From: Hippophae tibetana
Taxonomy: Eukaryota; Streptophyta; Magnoliopsida; Rosales; Elaeagnaceae
DNA: 64,000 bases
Reading direction: 5' to 3'
NCBI GenBank assembly: GCA_037013495.1
Contig: JAZDXN010000013.1
Span: 1,674,001 to 1,738,000 of the forward strand
A model generated the notes under the pieces. It worked only from the letters and a program-made list of their open reading frames with translations, was not told the origin of the DNA and did no database searches. Each line of letters begins with the position of its first letter. Positions within the stretch are counted from its first letter, which is position 1. Both the position numbers and the translations under genes were made by a program. This document shows positions 1 through 14,022 of the stretch, piece by piece.

Positions 1-3000
1 TCCTAATTACAGTTGGTTCCAAAATAACGAAGAGGTCTCATTTCATATGCTAATTTTTTGATGAGAGCTAATTAATCTATTCATAATTTAACGATGCAAA
101 CTGTCGGACACACGCTCCTGCGTATCTTCCTTCAATGAAAAAGTACGTGATTGGTTAACCACCAAATATTAAATACTTATATCCACATTGCTTCTAGGTA
201 TAATATTTTGTCACTTATGTTTTATCTTACACTCTCTAGTGAACAAGATATATTTGCTCGTCATTATGGCAAACCTATCTAAACAAAATCATTTTGCAGT
301 TAGACATATTGATGGAGCATTCTATAACTTGGAACCTGTAGTTTTGATACCTCAATATACTTCAATTATGGCCAAACTCATGATTGCATGTCAAATCGGA
401 GAGGGACTTCGTTGTAGATTCCTAGGTTTAGAAACACCTTATCCTTTTGCACACAATTGTGTTCAATTTCATTAAAAATAGATTCATCTTCTTCTAGTCC
501 TTGAAACTCAACAGGCCATAAAGGAGATGAAAAGGTTTGAATGCATTAAGCAAATTTTTTTGGTAACTTGAGCATTTTATATTTGGGTTTTTAGTCAATT
601 TCTCTATATGAAGTTTGAAGTAATCTTTACAAACGGTACTTTCTTTGTATAATTAGTAAAAGAAATATCTTCGAAACAAGCTTCTAGAAATTAGTTACTT
701 GTTATTGAAGGGGTTTTTCTGGTTACAGTTGGTCCCAAAATAACGAAGAGGTCTCATTTCATATGCTACTTTTTTGATGAGAGCTAATTAATCTATGCAT
801 AATTTAACGATGCAAAGTGTCAGACACACGCTCCTGCGTATCTTCCTTCAATGGCAAGGTACGTGATCGGTTAACCACGAAACATTAAATACTTACATCC
901 ACATTGCTTCTATGTATAATATTTTGTCACTTATGTTTTATCTTACCCTTTCTAGCGAACAAGATATATTTGCTCGTCATTGTGGCAAACCTATATAAAC
1001 AAAATCATTTTGGAGGTAGACATATTGATGGAGCATTCTATAACTTGGAACCTGTAGCTTTGATACCTCAATGTACTTCAATTATGGTCAAATTCATGAT
1101 TGCATGTCAAAGCGGAGAGGCACTTCGTTGTAGATTCCTAGGTTTAGAAACACCTTATCCTTTTGCACACAACTGTATTCAATTTCATTAAAAATAGATT
1201 CATCATCTTCTAGTCCTTGAAACTCAACAGGCCATAAAGGAGATGAAAAGATTTGAATGCATTAAGCAAATTTTTTTGGTAACTTGAGCATTTTATATTT
1301 GGGTTTTTAGTCAATTTCTCTATGTGAAGTTTGAAGTAATCTTTACAAATGCTACTTTCTTTGTATCATTAGTAAAAGAAATATCTTGGAAACAAGCTTC
1401 TAGAAATTAGTTACTTGTTATTGAAGGGGTTTTCCTAGTTACAGTTGGTTCCAAAATAACGAAGAGGTCTCATTTCATATGCTACTTTTTTTATGAGAGC
1501 TAATTAATCTATGTATAATTTAACGATGCAAAGTGTCAGACACACGCTCCTGCGTATCTTCCTTCAATGGCAAGGTACGTGATCGGTTAACCACGAAACA
1601 TTAAATACTTACATCCACATTGCTTCTATGTATAATATTTTGTCACTTATGTTTTATCTTACCCTTTCTAGCGAACAAGATATATTTGCTCGTCATTGTG
1701 GCAAACCTATATAAACAAAATCATTTTGCAGGTAGACATATTGATGGAGCATTCTATAACTTGGAACCTGTAGTTTTGATACCTCAATGTACTTCAATTA
1801 TGGTCAAACTCATGGTTTCATGTCAAAGCGGAGAGGCACTTCGTTGTAGATTCCTAGGTTTAGAAACACCTTATCCTTTTGCATACAACCGTGTTCAATT
1901 TCATCAAGAATAGATTCATCTTCTTCTAGTCCTTGAAACTCTACAAGCCATAAAGGAGATAAAGGTTGGAATGCATTAAGAAAATTGTTTTTGTAACTTG
2001 AGCATTTTATATTTGGATTTTTAGATGATTTCTTTATGTGAAGTTTGAAGTAATCTTTACAAACGGTACTTTCTTTGTATCATTAGTAAAAGAAATATCT
2101 TCGAAACAATCTTCTAGAAATAAGTTACTTGTTATTGAAGGGGTTTTCCTAATTACAGTTGGTTCCAAAATAACGAAGATGTCTCATTTCATATGCTACT
2201 TTTTTTATGAGAGCTAATTAATCTATGCATAATTTAACGATGCAAAGTGTCAGACACACGCTCCTACGTATCTTCCTTCAATGGCAATGTACGTGATCGG
2301 TTAACAACGAAACATTAAATAATTACATCCACATTGCTTCTATGTATAATATTTTGTCACTTATGTTTTATCTTACACTTTCTAGCGAACAAGATATATT
2401 TGCTCATCATTGTGGCAAAACAATCTAAACAAAATAATTTTGCAGTTAGACATATTGATGGAGCATTCTATAACTTGGAACCTGTAGCTTTGATACCTCA
2501 ATGTACTTCAATTATGGTCAAACTCATGATTGCATGTCAAAGCGGAGAGGCAGTTCGTTGTAGATTCCTAGGTTTAGAAACACCTTATCCTTTTGCACAC
2601 AACTGTATTCAATTTCATTAAAAATAGATTCATCTTCTTCTAGTCCTTGAAACTCAACAAGCCATAAAGGAGATGAAAAGATTTGAATGCATTAAGCAAA
2701 TTTTTTTGGTAACTTGAGCATTTTATATTTGGGTTTTTAGTCAATTTGTCTATGTGAAGTTTCAAGTAATCTTTACAAACGGTACTTTCTTTGTATCATT
2801 AGTAAAAGAAATATCTTCGAAACAAGCTTCTAGAAATTAGTTACTTGTTATTGAAGTGGTTTTCCTAATTACAGTTGGTTCCAAAATAACGAAGAGGTCT
2901 CATTTCATATGCTACTTTTTTGATGAGAGCTAATTAATCTATGCATAATTTAACGATGCAAAGTGTCAGACACACGCTCCTGCGTATCTTCCTTCAATGG

Positions 3001-3837
3001 CAAGGTACCTGATCGGTTAAGCAGGAAACATTAAATAATTACATCCACATTGCTTCTATGTATAATATTTTGTCACTTATGTTTTATCTTACACTTTCTA
3101 GCGAACAAGATATATTTGCTCATCATTGTGGCAAAACAATCTAAACAAAATAATTTTGCAGTTAGACATATTGATGGAGCATTCTATAACTTGGAACCTG
3201 TAGCTTTGATACCTCAATGTACTTCAATTATGGTCAAACTCATGATTGCATGTCAAAGCGGAGAGGCACTTCGTTGTAGATTCCTAGGTTTAGAAACACC
3301 TTATCCTTTTGCACACAACTGTATTTAATTTCATTAAAAACAGATTCATCTTCTTCTAGTCCTTGAAACTCAACAAGCCATAAAGGAGATGAAAAGATTT
3401 GAATGCATTAAGCAAATTTTTTTGGTAACTTGAGCATTTTATATTTGGGTTTTTAGTAAATTTGTCTATGTGAAGTTTGAAGTAATCTTTACAAACGGTA
3501 CTTTCTTTGTATCATTTGTAAAAGAAATATCTTCGAAACAAGCTTCTAAAAATTAGTTACTTGTTATTGAAGGGGTTTTCCTAGTTACAGTTGGTTCCAA
3601 AATAACGAAGAGGTCTCATTTCATATGCTACTTTTTTGATGAGAGCTAATTACTCTATGCATAATTTAATGATGCAAAGTGTCAGACACACGCTCCTGCG
3701 TATCTTCCTTCAATGCCAAGGTACCTGATCGGTTAAGCAGGAAACATTAAATACTTACATCCACATTGCTTCTATGTATAATATTTTGTCACTTATGTTT
3801 TATCTTACCCTTTCTAGCGAACAAGATATATTTGCTC
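1..3837 (+). repeat. Higher-order repeat, 9-monomer spacing, copy 1 (M1 to mid M6)
   Basis: M1 to M5 and the first 259 bases of M6 correspond base for base, without indels, to 6443-10279, a spacing of 6,442 bp (nine monomers). I noticed about nine single-base differences, for example gtacgtgattgg against gtacgtgatcgg, and a cctacgtat against cctgcgtat in M4. The shared rare mark is atgccaaggtacctg in M6 and M15. The match stops at 3838, where ctcgtcattg is replaced by ctcatcatta. The left limit is outside the window. M3 has a private 2-bp deletion (aggagataaaggttg, near 1958) that M12 also has. Confidence 0.9.
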
Positions 3838-6442
3838 GTCATTGTGGCAAACCTATCTAAACAAAATCATTTTGCAGTTAGACATATTGATGGAACGATT
3901 TATAACTTGGAACCTGTAGTTTTGATACCTCAATGTACTTCAATTATGGTCAAACTCATGATTGCATGTCAAAGCGGAGAGGCACTTCGTTGTAGATTCC
4001 TAGGTTTAGAAACACCTTATCCTTTTGCACACAACCGTGTTCAATTTCATCAAGAATAGATTCATCTTCTTCTGGTCCATGAAACTCAACAAGCCATATA
4101 GGAGATGAAAAGGTTGAAATGCATTAAGCAAGTTTTTTTTGGTAACTTGAGCATTTTATATTTGGGTTTTTAGTCAATTTCTCTATGTGAAGTTTGAAGT
4201 AATCTTTACAAACGGTACTTTCTTTGTATCATTAGTAAAAGTACTATCCTCGAAACAAGCTACTAGAAATTAGTTACTTGTTATTGAAGGGGTTTTCCTA
4301 ATTACAGTTGGTTCCAAAATAATGAAGAGGTCTCATTTCATATGCTACTTTTTTATGAGAGCTAATTAATCTAGGCATAATTTAACGATGCACAGTGTCA
4401 GACACACGCTCCTGCGTATCTTCCTTCAATGGCAAGGTACGTGATCGGTTTACAACGAAACATTAAATACTTACATCCACATTGCTTCTATGTATAATAT
4501 TTTGTCACTTATGTTTTATCTTACACTTTCTAGCGAACAAGATATTTTTGCTCGTCATTGTGGCAAACCTATCGAAACAAAATCATTTTGCCGGTAGACA
4601 TATTGATGGAGCATTCTATAACTTGGAACCTGTAGTTTTGATACCTCAATGTACTTCAATTATGGTCAAACTCATGATTGCATGTCAAAGCGGAGAGGCA
4701 CTTTGTTGTAGATTCCTAGGTTTAGAAACACCTTATCCTTTTGCACACAACCGTGTTCAATTTCATCAAGAATAGATTCATCTTCTTCTGGTCCTTGAAA
4801 CTCAACAAGCCATATAGGAGATGAAAAGGTTGGAATGAATTAAGCAAGTTTTTTTGGTAACTTGAGCATTTTATATTTGGGTTTTTAGTCAATCTCTCTA
4901 TGTGAAGTTTGAAGTAATATTTACAAACGGTACTTTCTTTGTATCATTAGTAAAAGAACTATCTTCGAAACAAGCTTCTAGAAATTAGTTACTTGTTATT
5001 GAAGGAGTTTTCCTAATTACAGTTGGTTGCAAAATAACGAAGAGGTCTCATTTCATATGCTAATTTTTTGATGAGAGGTAATTAATCTATTCATAATTTA
5101 ACGATGCAAACTGTCGGACACACGCTCCTGCGTATCTTCCTTCAATGAAAAAGTACGTGATCGGTTAACCACCAAATATTAAATACTTACATCCACATTG
5201 CTTCTAGGTATAATATTTTGTCACTTATGTTTTATCTTACACTCTCTAGTGAACAAGATATATTTGCTCGTCATTGTGGCAAACCTATCTAAACAAAATC
5301 ATTTTGCAGTCAGACATATTGATGGAGCATTCTATAACTTGGAACCTGTAGTTTTGATACCTCAATGTACTTCAATTATGGTCAAACTCATGATTGCATG
5401 TCAAAGCGGAGAGGAACTTCGTTGTAGATTCCTAGGTTTAGAAACACCTTATCCTTTTGCACACAACCGTGTTCAATTTCATCAAGAATAGATTCATCTT
5501 CTTCTGGTCCTTGAAACTCAACAAGCCATATAGGAGATGAAAAGGTTGGAATGCATTAAGCAAGTTTTTTTGGTAACTTGAGCATTGTATATTTGGGTTT
5601 TTAGTCAATTTCTCTATGTGAAGTTTGAAGTAATCTTTACAAACGGTACTTTCTTTGTATCATTAGTAAAAGAACTATCCTCGAAACAAGCAACTAGAAA
5701 TTAGTTACTTGTTATTGAAGGGGTTTTCCTAATTACAGTTGGTTCCAAAATAACGAAGAGGTCTCATTTCATATGCTACTTTTTTGATGAGAGCTAATTA
5801 ATCTATGCATAATTTAACGATGCATAGTGTCAGACACACGCTCCTGCGTATCTTCCTTCAATGGCAAGGTACGTGATCGGTTTACAACGAAACATTAAAT
5901 ACTTACATCCACATTGCTTCTATGTATAATATTTTGTCACTTATGTTTTATCTTACACTTTCTAGCGAACAAGATATATTTGCTCGTCATTGTGGCAAAC
6001 CTATCGAAACAAAATCATTTTGCAGGTAGACATATTGATGGAGCATTCTATAACTTGGAACCTGTAGTTTTGATACCTTAATGTACATCAATTATGGTCA
6101 AACTCATGATTGCATGTCAAAGCGGAGAGGCAATTTGTTGTAGATTCCTAGGTTTAGAAACACCTTATCCTTTTGCACACAACCGTGTTCAATTTCATCA
6201 AGAATAGATTCATCTTCTTCTGGTCCTTGAAACTCAACAAGCCATATAGGAGATGAAAAGGTCGGAATGAATTAAGCAAGTTTTTTTGGTAACTTGAGCA
6301 TTTTATATTTGGGTTTTTAGTCAATCTCTCTATGTGAAGTTTGAAGTAATATTTACAAACGGTACTTTCTTTGTATCATTAGTAAAAGAACTATCTTCGA
6401 AACAAGCTTCTAGAAATTAGTTACTTGTTATTGAAGGAGTTT
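3838..6442 (+). repeat. Mixed B and B-prime monomers (rest of M6 to M9)
   Basis: This stretch separates the two copies of the 9-monomer-spaced duplication. M7 (4296-5010) and M9 (5727-6442) share the mark ctatcgaaacaaaatc and a changed cgttg to tgttg site. M8 (5011-5726) resembles M1 and M10, sharing cttctaggtataat and actctctagtgaac. The order M7-M8 / M9-M10 therefore looks like an older dimer repeat of about 1,432 bp. M6 carries an 8-T run (agtttttttt near 4135), one longer than usual. The right ends of M6 to M9 use the form caaccgtgttcaatttcatc, the alternative to caactgtattc. Confidence 0.8.
5914..6205 (+). other. M9 open frame interrupted by a stop
   Basis: In M9 the recurrent frame starts at 5914 with TTG, but codon 56 is TAA at 6079-6081 where other copies have CAA (cctcaatg changed to ccttaatg). 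The remainder stays open up to the TAG after catcaagaa at 6201. This is the only nonsense change I noticed in the middle of the frame; survival of the intact frame elsewhere is explained by recent copy spreading. Confidence 0.85.
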
Positions 6443-9400
6443 TCCTAATTACAGTTGGTTCCAAAATAACGAAGAGGTCTCATTTCATATGCTAATTTTT
6501 TGATGAGAGCTAATTAATCTATTCATAATTTAACGATGCAAACTGTCGGACACACGCTCCTGCGTATCTTCCTTCAATGAAAAATTACGTGATCGGTTAA
6601 CCACCAAATATTAAATACTTATATCCACATTGCTTCTAGGTATAATATTTTGTCACTTATGTTTTATCTTACACTCTCTAGTGAACAAGATATATTTGCT
6701 CGTCATTGTGGCAAACCTATCTAAACAAAATCATTTTGCAGTTAGACATATTGATGGAGCATTCTATAACTTGGAACCTGTAGTTTTGATACCTCAATAT
6801 ACTTCAATTATGGCCAAACTCATGATTGCATGTCAAAGCGGAGAGGGACTTCGTTGTAGATTCCTAGGTTTAGAAACACCTTATCCTTTTGCACACAATT
6901 GTGTTCAATTTCATTAAAAATAGATTCATCTTCTTCTAGTCCTTGAAACTCAACAGGCCATAAAGGAGATGAAAAGGTTTGAATGCATTAAGCAAATTTT
7001 TTTGGTAACTTGAGCATTTTATATTTGGGTTTTTAGTCAATTTCTCTATGTGAAGTTTGAAGTAATCTTTACAAACGGTACTTTCTTTGTATAATTAGTA
7101 AAAGAAATATCTTCGAAACAAGCTTCTAGAAATTAGTTACTTGTTATTGAAGGGGTTTTTCTGGTTACAGTTGGTTCCAAAATAACGAAGAGGTCTCATT
7201 TCATATGCTACTTTTTTGATGAGAGCTAATTAATCTATGCATAATTTAACGATGCAAAGTGTCAGACACACGCTCCTGCGTATCTTCCTTCAATGGCAAG
7301 GTACGTGATCGGTTAACCACCAAACATTAAATACTTACATCCACATTGCTTCTATGTATAATATTTTGTCACTTATGTTTTATCTTACCCTTTCTAGCGA
7401 ACAAGATATATTTGCTCGTCATTGTGGCAAACCTATATAAACAAAATCATTTTGGAGGTAGACATATTGATGGAGCATTCTATAACTTGGAACCTGTAGC
7501 TTTGATACCTCAATGTACTTCAATTATGGTCAAATTCATGATTGCATGTCAAAGCGGAGAGGCACTTCGTTGTAGATTCCTAGGTTTAGAAACACCTTAT
7601 CCTTTTGCACACAACTGTATTCAATTTCATTAAAAATAGATTCATCATCTTCTAGTCCTTGAAACTCAACAGGCCATAAAGGAGATGAAAAGATTTGAAT
7701 GCATTAAGCAAATTTTTTTGGTAACTTGAGCATTTTATATTTGGGTTTTTAGTCAATTTCTCTATGTGAAGTTTGAAGTAATCTTTACAAATGCTACTTT
7801 CTTTGTATCATTAGTAAAAGAAATATCTTGGAAACAAGCTTCTAGAAATTAGTTACTTGTTATTGAAGGGGTTTTCCTAGTTACAGTTGGTTCCAAAATA
7901 ACGAAGAGGTCTCATTTCATATGCTACTTTTTTTATGAGAGCTAATTAATCTATGTATAATTTAACGATGCAAAGTGTCAGACACACGCTCCTGCGTATC
8001 TTCCTTCAATGGCAAGGTACGTGATCGGTTAACCACGAAACATTAAATACTTACATCCACATTGCTTCTATGTATAATATTTTGTCACTTATGTTTTATC
8101 TTACCCTTTCTAGCGAACAAGATATATTTGCTCGTCATTGTGGCAAACCTATATAAACAAAATCATTTTGCAGGTAGACATATTGATGGAGCATTCTATA
8201 ACTTGGAACCTGTAGTTTTGATACCTCAATGTACTTCAATTATGGTCAAACTCATGGTTTCATGTCAAAGCGGAGAGGCACTTCGTTGTAGATTCCTAGG
8301 TTTAGAAACACCTTATCCTTTTGCATACAACCGTGTTCAATTTCATCAAGAATAGATTCATCTTCTTCTAGTCCTTGAAACTCTACAAGCCATAAAGGAG
8401 ATAAAGGTTGGAATGCATTAAGAAAATTGTTTTTGTAACTTGAGCATTTTATATTTGGATTTTTAGATGATTTCTTTATGTGAAGTTTGAAGTAATCTTT
8501 ACAAACGGTACTTTCTTTGTATCATTAGTAAAAGAAATATCTTCGAAACAATCTTCTAGAAATAAGTTACTTGTTATTGAAGGGGTTTTCCTAATTACAG
8601 TTGGTTCCAAAATAACGAAGATGTCTCATTTCATATGCTACTTTTTTTATGAGAGCTAATTAATCTATGCATAATTTAACGATGCAAAGTGTCAGACACA
8701 CGCTCCTGCGTATCTTCCTTCAATGGCAATGTACGTGATCGGTTAACCACGAAACATTAAATAATTACATCCACATTGCTTCTATGTATAATATTTTGTC
8801 ACTTATGTTTTATCTTACACTTTCTAGCGAACAAGATATATTTGCTCATCATTGTGGCAAAACAATCTAAACAAAATAATTTTGCAGTTAGACATATTGA
8901 TGGAGCATTCTATAACTTGGAACCTGTAGCTTTGATACCTCAATGTACTTCAATTATGGTCAAACTCATGATTGCATGTCAAAGCGGAGAGGCAGTTCGT
9001 TGTAGATTCCTAGGTTTAGAAACACCTTATCCTTTTGCACACAACTGTATTCAATTTCATTAAAAATAGATTCATCTTCTTCTAGTCCTTGAAACTCAAC
9101 AAGCCATAAAGGAGATGAAAAGATTTGAATGCATTAAGCAAATTTTTTTGGTAACTTGAGCATTTTATATTTGGGTTTTTAGTCAATTTGTCTATGTGAA
9201 GTTTCAAGTAATCTTTACAAACGGTACTTTCTTTGTATCATTAGTAAAAGAAATATCTTCGAAACAAGCTTCTAGAAATTAGTTACTTGTTATTGAAGTG
9301 GTTTTCCTAATTACAGTTGGTTCCAAAATAACGAAGAGGTCTCATTTCATATGCTACTTTTTTGATGAGAGCTAATTAATCTATGCATAATTTAACGATG

Positions 9401-10279
9401 CAAAGTGTCAGACACACGCTCCTGCGTATCTTCCTTCAATGGCAAGGTACCTGATCGGTTAAGCAGGAAACATTAAATAATTACATCCACATTGCTTCTA
9501 TGTATAATATTTTGTCACTTATGTTTTATCTTACACTTTCTAGCGAACAAGATATATTTGCTCATCATTGTGGCAAAACAATCTAAACAAAATAATTTTG
9601 CAGTTAGACATATTGATGGAGCATTCTATAACTTGGAACCTGTAGCTTTGATACCTCAATGTACTTCAATTATGGTCAAACTCATGATTGCATGTCAAAG
9701 CGGAGAGGCACTTCGTTGTAGATTCCTAGGTTTAGAAACACCTTATCCTTTTGCACACAACTGTATTCAATTTCATTAAAAACAGATTCATCTTCTTCTA
9801 GTCCTTGAAACTCAACAAGCCATAAAGGAGATGAAAAGATTTGAATGCATTAAGCAAATTTTTTTGGTAACTTGAGCATTTTATATTTGGGTTTTTAGTA
9901 AATTTGTCTATGTGAAGTTTGAAGTAATCTTTACAAACGGTACTTTCTTTGTATCATTTGTAAAAGAAATATCTTCGAAACAAGCTTCTAAAAATTAGTT
10001 ACTTGTTATTGAAGGGGTTTTCCTAGTTACAGTTGGTTCCAAAATAACGAAGAGGTCTCATTTCATATGCTACTTTTTTGATGAGAGCTAATTACTCTAT
10101 GCATAATTTAATGATGCAAAGTGTCAGACACACGCTCCTGCGTATCTTCCTTCAATGCCAAGGTACCTGATCGGTTAAGCAGGAAACATTAAATACTTAC
10201 ATCCACATTGCTTCTATGTATAATATTTTGTCACTTATGTTTTATCTTACCCTTTCTAGCGAACAAGATATATTTGCTC
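6443..10279 (+). repeat. Higher-order repeat, 9-monomer spacing, copy 2 (M10 to mid M15)
   Basis: This block is the partner of 1-3837. Monomers start at 6443, 7159, 7875, 8589, 9305 and 10021. M12 repeats the 2-bp deletion of M3, giving a 714-bp unit, which confirms common descent and not convergence. In several places where the copies differ, copy 2 matches the array consensus while copy 1 has a private base (ttggtccc, caaatcggag, ctatatgaag). Copy 1 may therefore have gathered mutations near the array edge, or carry sequencing errors. Confidence 0.9.
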
Positions 10280-13200
10280 ATCATTATGGCAAACCTATAT
10301 AAACAAAATCAATTTGCAGGTAGACATATTGATGGAGCATTCTATAACTTGGAACCTGTAGTTTTGATACCTCAATGTACTTCAATTATGGTCAAACTCA
10401 TGGTTGCATGTCAAAGCGGAGAGGCACTTCGTTGTAGATTCCTAGGTTTAGAAACACCTTATCCTTTTGCATACAACCGTGTTCAATTTCATCAACAATA
10501 GATTCCTCTTCTTCTAGTCCTTGAAACTCAACAACCCATAAAGAAGATGAAAAGGTTGGAATACATTAAGCAAATTTTTTGGTAACTTGAGCATTTTATA
10601 TTTGGATTTTTAGATGATTTCTCTATGTGAAGTGTGAAGTAATCTTTACAAACGTTACTTTCTTTGTATCATTAGTAAAAGAAATATCTTCGAAACAAGC
10701 TTCTAGAAATTAGTTACTTGTTATTGAAGGGGTTTTCCTAATTACAGTTGGTTCCAAAATAACGAAGAGGTCTCATTTCATATGCTACTTTTTTGATGAG
10801 AGCTAATTAATCTATGCATAATTTAACGATGCAAGGTGTCAGACACACGCTCCTGCGTATATTCCTTCAATGGCAAGGTACCTGATCGGTTAACCATGAA
10901 ACATTAAATACTTACATCCACATTGCTTCTATGTATAATATTTTGTCACTTATGTTTTATCTTACACTTTCTAGCGAACAAGACATATTTGCTCATCATT
11001 GTGGCAAAACAATCTAAACAAAATAATTTTGCAGTTAGACATATTGATGGAGCATTCTATAACTTGGAACCTGTAGGTTTGATACCTCAATGTACTTCAA
11101 TTATGGTCAAACTCATGATTGCATGTCAAAGCGGAGAGGCACTTCGTTGTAGATTCCTAGATTCAGAAACACCTTATCCTTTTGCACACAACTGTATTCA
11201 ATTTCATTAAAAATATATTCATCATCTTCTAGTCCTTGAAACTCAACAGGCCATAAAGGAGATGAAATGATTTGAATGTATTAAGCAAATTTTTTTGCTA
11301 ACTTGAGCATTTTATATTTCGGTTTTTAGTCAATTTTTCTATGTGAAGTTTGAAGTAATCTTTACAAATGGTACTTTCTTTGTATCATTAGTAAAAGAAA
11401 TATCTTCGAAACAAGGTTCTAGAAATTAGTTACTTGTTATTGAAGGGGTTTTCCTAGTTACAGTTGGTTCCAAAATAACGAAGAGGTCTCATTTCATATG
11501 CTACTTTTTTTATGAGAGCTAATTAATCTATGTATAATTTAATGATGCAAAGTGTCAGACACACGCTCCTGCGTATCTTCCTTCAATGGCAAGGTACGTG
11601 ATCGGTTAACCACGAAACATTAAATAATTACATCCACATTGCTTCTATGTATAATATTTTGTCACTTATGTTTTATCTTACACTTTCTAGCGAACAAGAT
11701 ATATTTGCTCATCATTGTGGCAAAACAATCTAAACAAAATAATTTTGCAGTTAGACATATTGATGGAGCATTCTATAACTTGGAACCTGTAGCTTTGATA
11801 CCTCAATGTACTTCAATTATGGTCAAACTCATGATTGCATGTCAAAGCGGAGAGGCACTTCGTTGTAGATTCCTAGGTTTAGAAACACCTTATCCTTTTG
11901 CACACAACTGTATTCAATTTCATTAAAAACAGATTCATCTTCTTCTAGTCCTTGAAACTCAACAAGCCATAAAGGAGATGAAAAGATTTGAATGCATTAA
12001 GCAAATTTTTTTGGTAACTTGAGCATTTTATATTTGGGTTTTTAGTAAATTTGTCTATGTGAAGTTTGAAGTAATCTTTACAAACGGTACTTTCTTTGTA
12101 TCATTAGTAAAAGAAATATCTTCGAAACAAGCTTCTAGAAATTAGTTACTTGTTATTGAAGGGGTTTTCCTAGTTACAGTTGGTTCCAAAATAACGAAGA
12201 GGTCTCATTTCATATGCTACTTTTTTGATGAGAGCTAATTACTCTATGCATAATTTAATGATGCAAAGTGTCAGACACACGCTCCTGCGTATCTTCCTTC
12301 AATGGCAAGGTACCTGATCGGTTAAGCAGGAAACATTAAATACTTACATCCACATTGCTTCTATGTATAATATTTTGTCACTTATGTTTTATCTTACCCT
12401 TTCTAGCGAACAAGATATATTTGCTCATCATTGTGGCAAACCTATATAAACAAAATCAATTTGCAGGTAGACATATTGATGGAGCATTCTATAACTTGGA
12501 ACCTGTAGTTTTGATACCTCAATGTACTTCAATTATGGTCAAACTCATGGTTGCATGTCAAAGCGGAGAGGCACTTCGTTGTAGATTCCTAGGTTTAGAA
12601 ACACCTTATCCTTTTGCATACAACCGTGTTCAATTTCATCAACAATAGATTCCTCTTCTTCTAGTCCTTGAAACTCAACAACCCATAAAGAAGATGAAAA
12701 GGTTGGAATACATTAAGCAAATTTTTTGGTAACTTGAGCATTTTATATTTGGATTTTTAGATGATTTCTCTATGTGAAGTGTGAAGTAATCTTTACAAAC
12801 GGTACTTTCTTTGTATCATTAGTAAAAGAAATATCTTTGAAACAAGCTTCTAGAAATTAGTTACTTGTTATTGAAGGGGTTTTCCTAATTACAGTTCGTT
12901 CCAAAATAACGAAGAGGTCTCATTTCATATGCTACTTTTTTGATGAGAGCTAATTAATCTATGCATAATTTAACGATGCAAGGTGTCAGACACACGCTCC
13001 TGCGTATATTCTTTCAATGGCAAGGTACCTGATCGGTTAACCATGAAACATTAAATACTTACATCCACATTGCTTCTATGTATAATATTTTGTCACTTAT
13101 GTTTTATCTTACACTTTCTAGCGAACAAGATATATTTGCTCATCATTGTGGCAAAACAATCTAAACAAAATAATTTTGCAGTTAGACATATTGATGGAGC

Positions 13201-14022
13201 ATTCTATAACTTGGAACCTGTAGGTTTGATACCTCAATGTACTTCAATTATGGTCAAACTCATGATTGCATGCCAAAGCGGAGAGGCACTTTGTTGTAGA
13301 TTCCTAGGTTCAGAAACACCTTATCCTTTTGCACACAACTGTATTCAATTTCATTAAAAATATATTCATCATCTTCTAGTCCTTGAAACTCAACAGGCCA
13401 TAAAGGAGATGAAATGATTTGAATGTATTAAGCAAATTTTTTTGCTAACTTGAGCATTTTATATTTCGGTTTTTAGTCAATTTCTCTATGTGAAGTTTGA
13501 AGTAATCTTTACAAATGGTACTTTCTTTGTATCATTAGTAAAAGAAATATCTTCGAAACAAGGTTCTAGAAATTAGTTACTTGTTATTGAAGGGGTTTTC
13601 CTAGTTACAGTTGGTTCCAAAATAACGAAGAGGTCTCATTTCATATGCTACTTTTTTTATGAGAGCTAATTAATCTATGTATAATTTAATGATGCAAAGT
13701 GTCAGACACACGCTCCTGCGTATCTTCCTTCAATGGCAAGGTACGTGATCGGTTAACCACGAAACATTAAATAATTACATCCACATTGCTTCTATGTATA
13801 ATATTTTGTCACTTATGTTTTATCTTACACTTTCTAGCGAACAAGATATATTTGCTCATCATTGTGGCAAAACAATCTAAACAAAATAATTTTGCAGTTA
13901 GACATATTGATGGAGCATTCTATAACTTGGAACCTGTAGCTTTGATACCTCAATGTACTTCAATTATGGTCAAACTCATGATTGCATGTCAAAGCGGAGA
14001 GGCACTTCGTTGTAGATTCCTA
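9470..14022 (+). repeat. 3-monomer tandem duplication (M14 to M20)
   Basis: Monomers M14 to M16 and the left of M17 recur as M17 to M19 and the left of M20 with a spacing of 2,147 bp. Copy 1 runs about 9470-11877 and copy 2 about 11617-14022, which makes a tandem trimer. Shared marks are the 1-bp shorter T run in M15 and M18 (caaattttttgg), atcaacaatagattcc at their frame ends, the cctgtaggtttg site of M16 and M19, and acaaggttctag in their tails. M16 and M19 differ by gacatattt/gatatattt and by gat/ggt before the cagaaac site, so the duplication is not the newest in the window. Confidence 0.85.

Noticed and set aside
188-475. A family of about 85 protein-coding genes, one per monomer
   Set aside because: The frame opens at TTG, has no early ATG, tolerates mostly amino-acid changing variants, and is broken or shifted in M9, M28, M30, M37 and M53. 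It follows the satellite period exactly.
1-716. Four internal subrepeats of 179 bp
   Set aside because: Comparing the quarters of the unit by eye shows no shared sequence beyond short AT-rich words.
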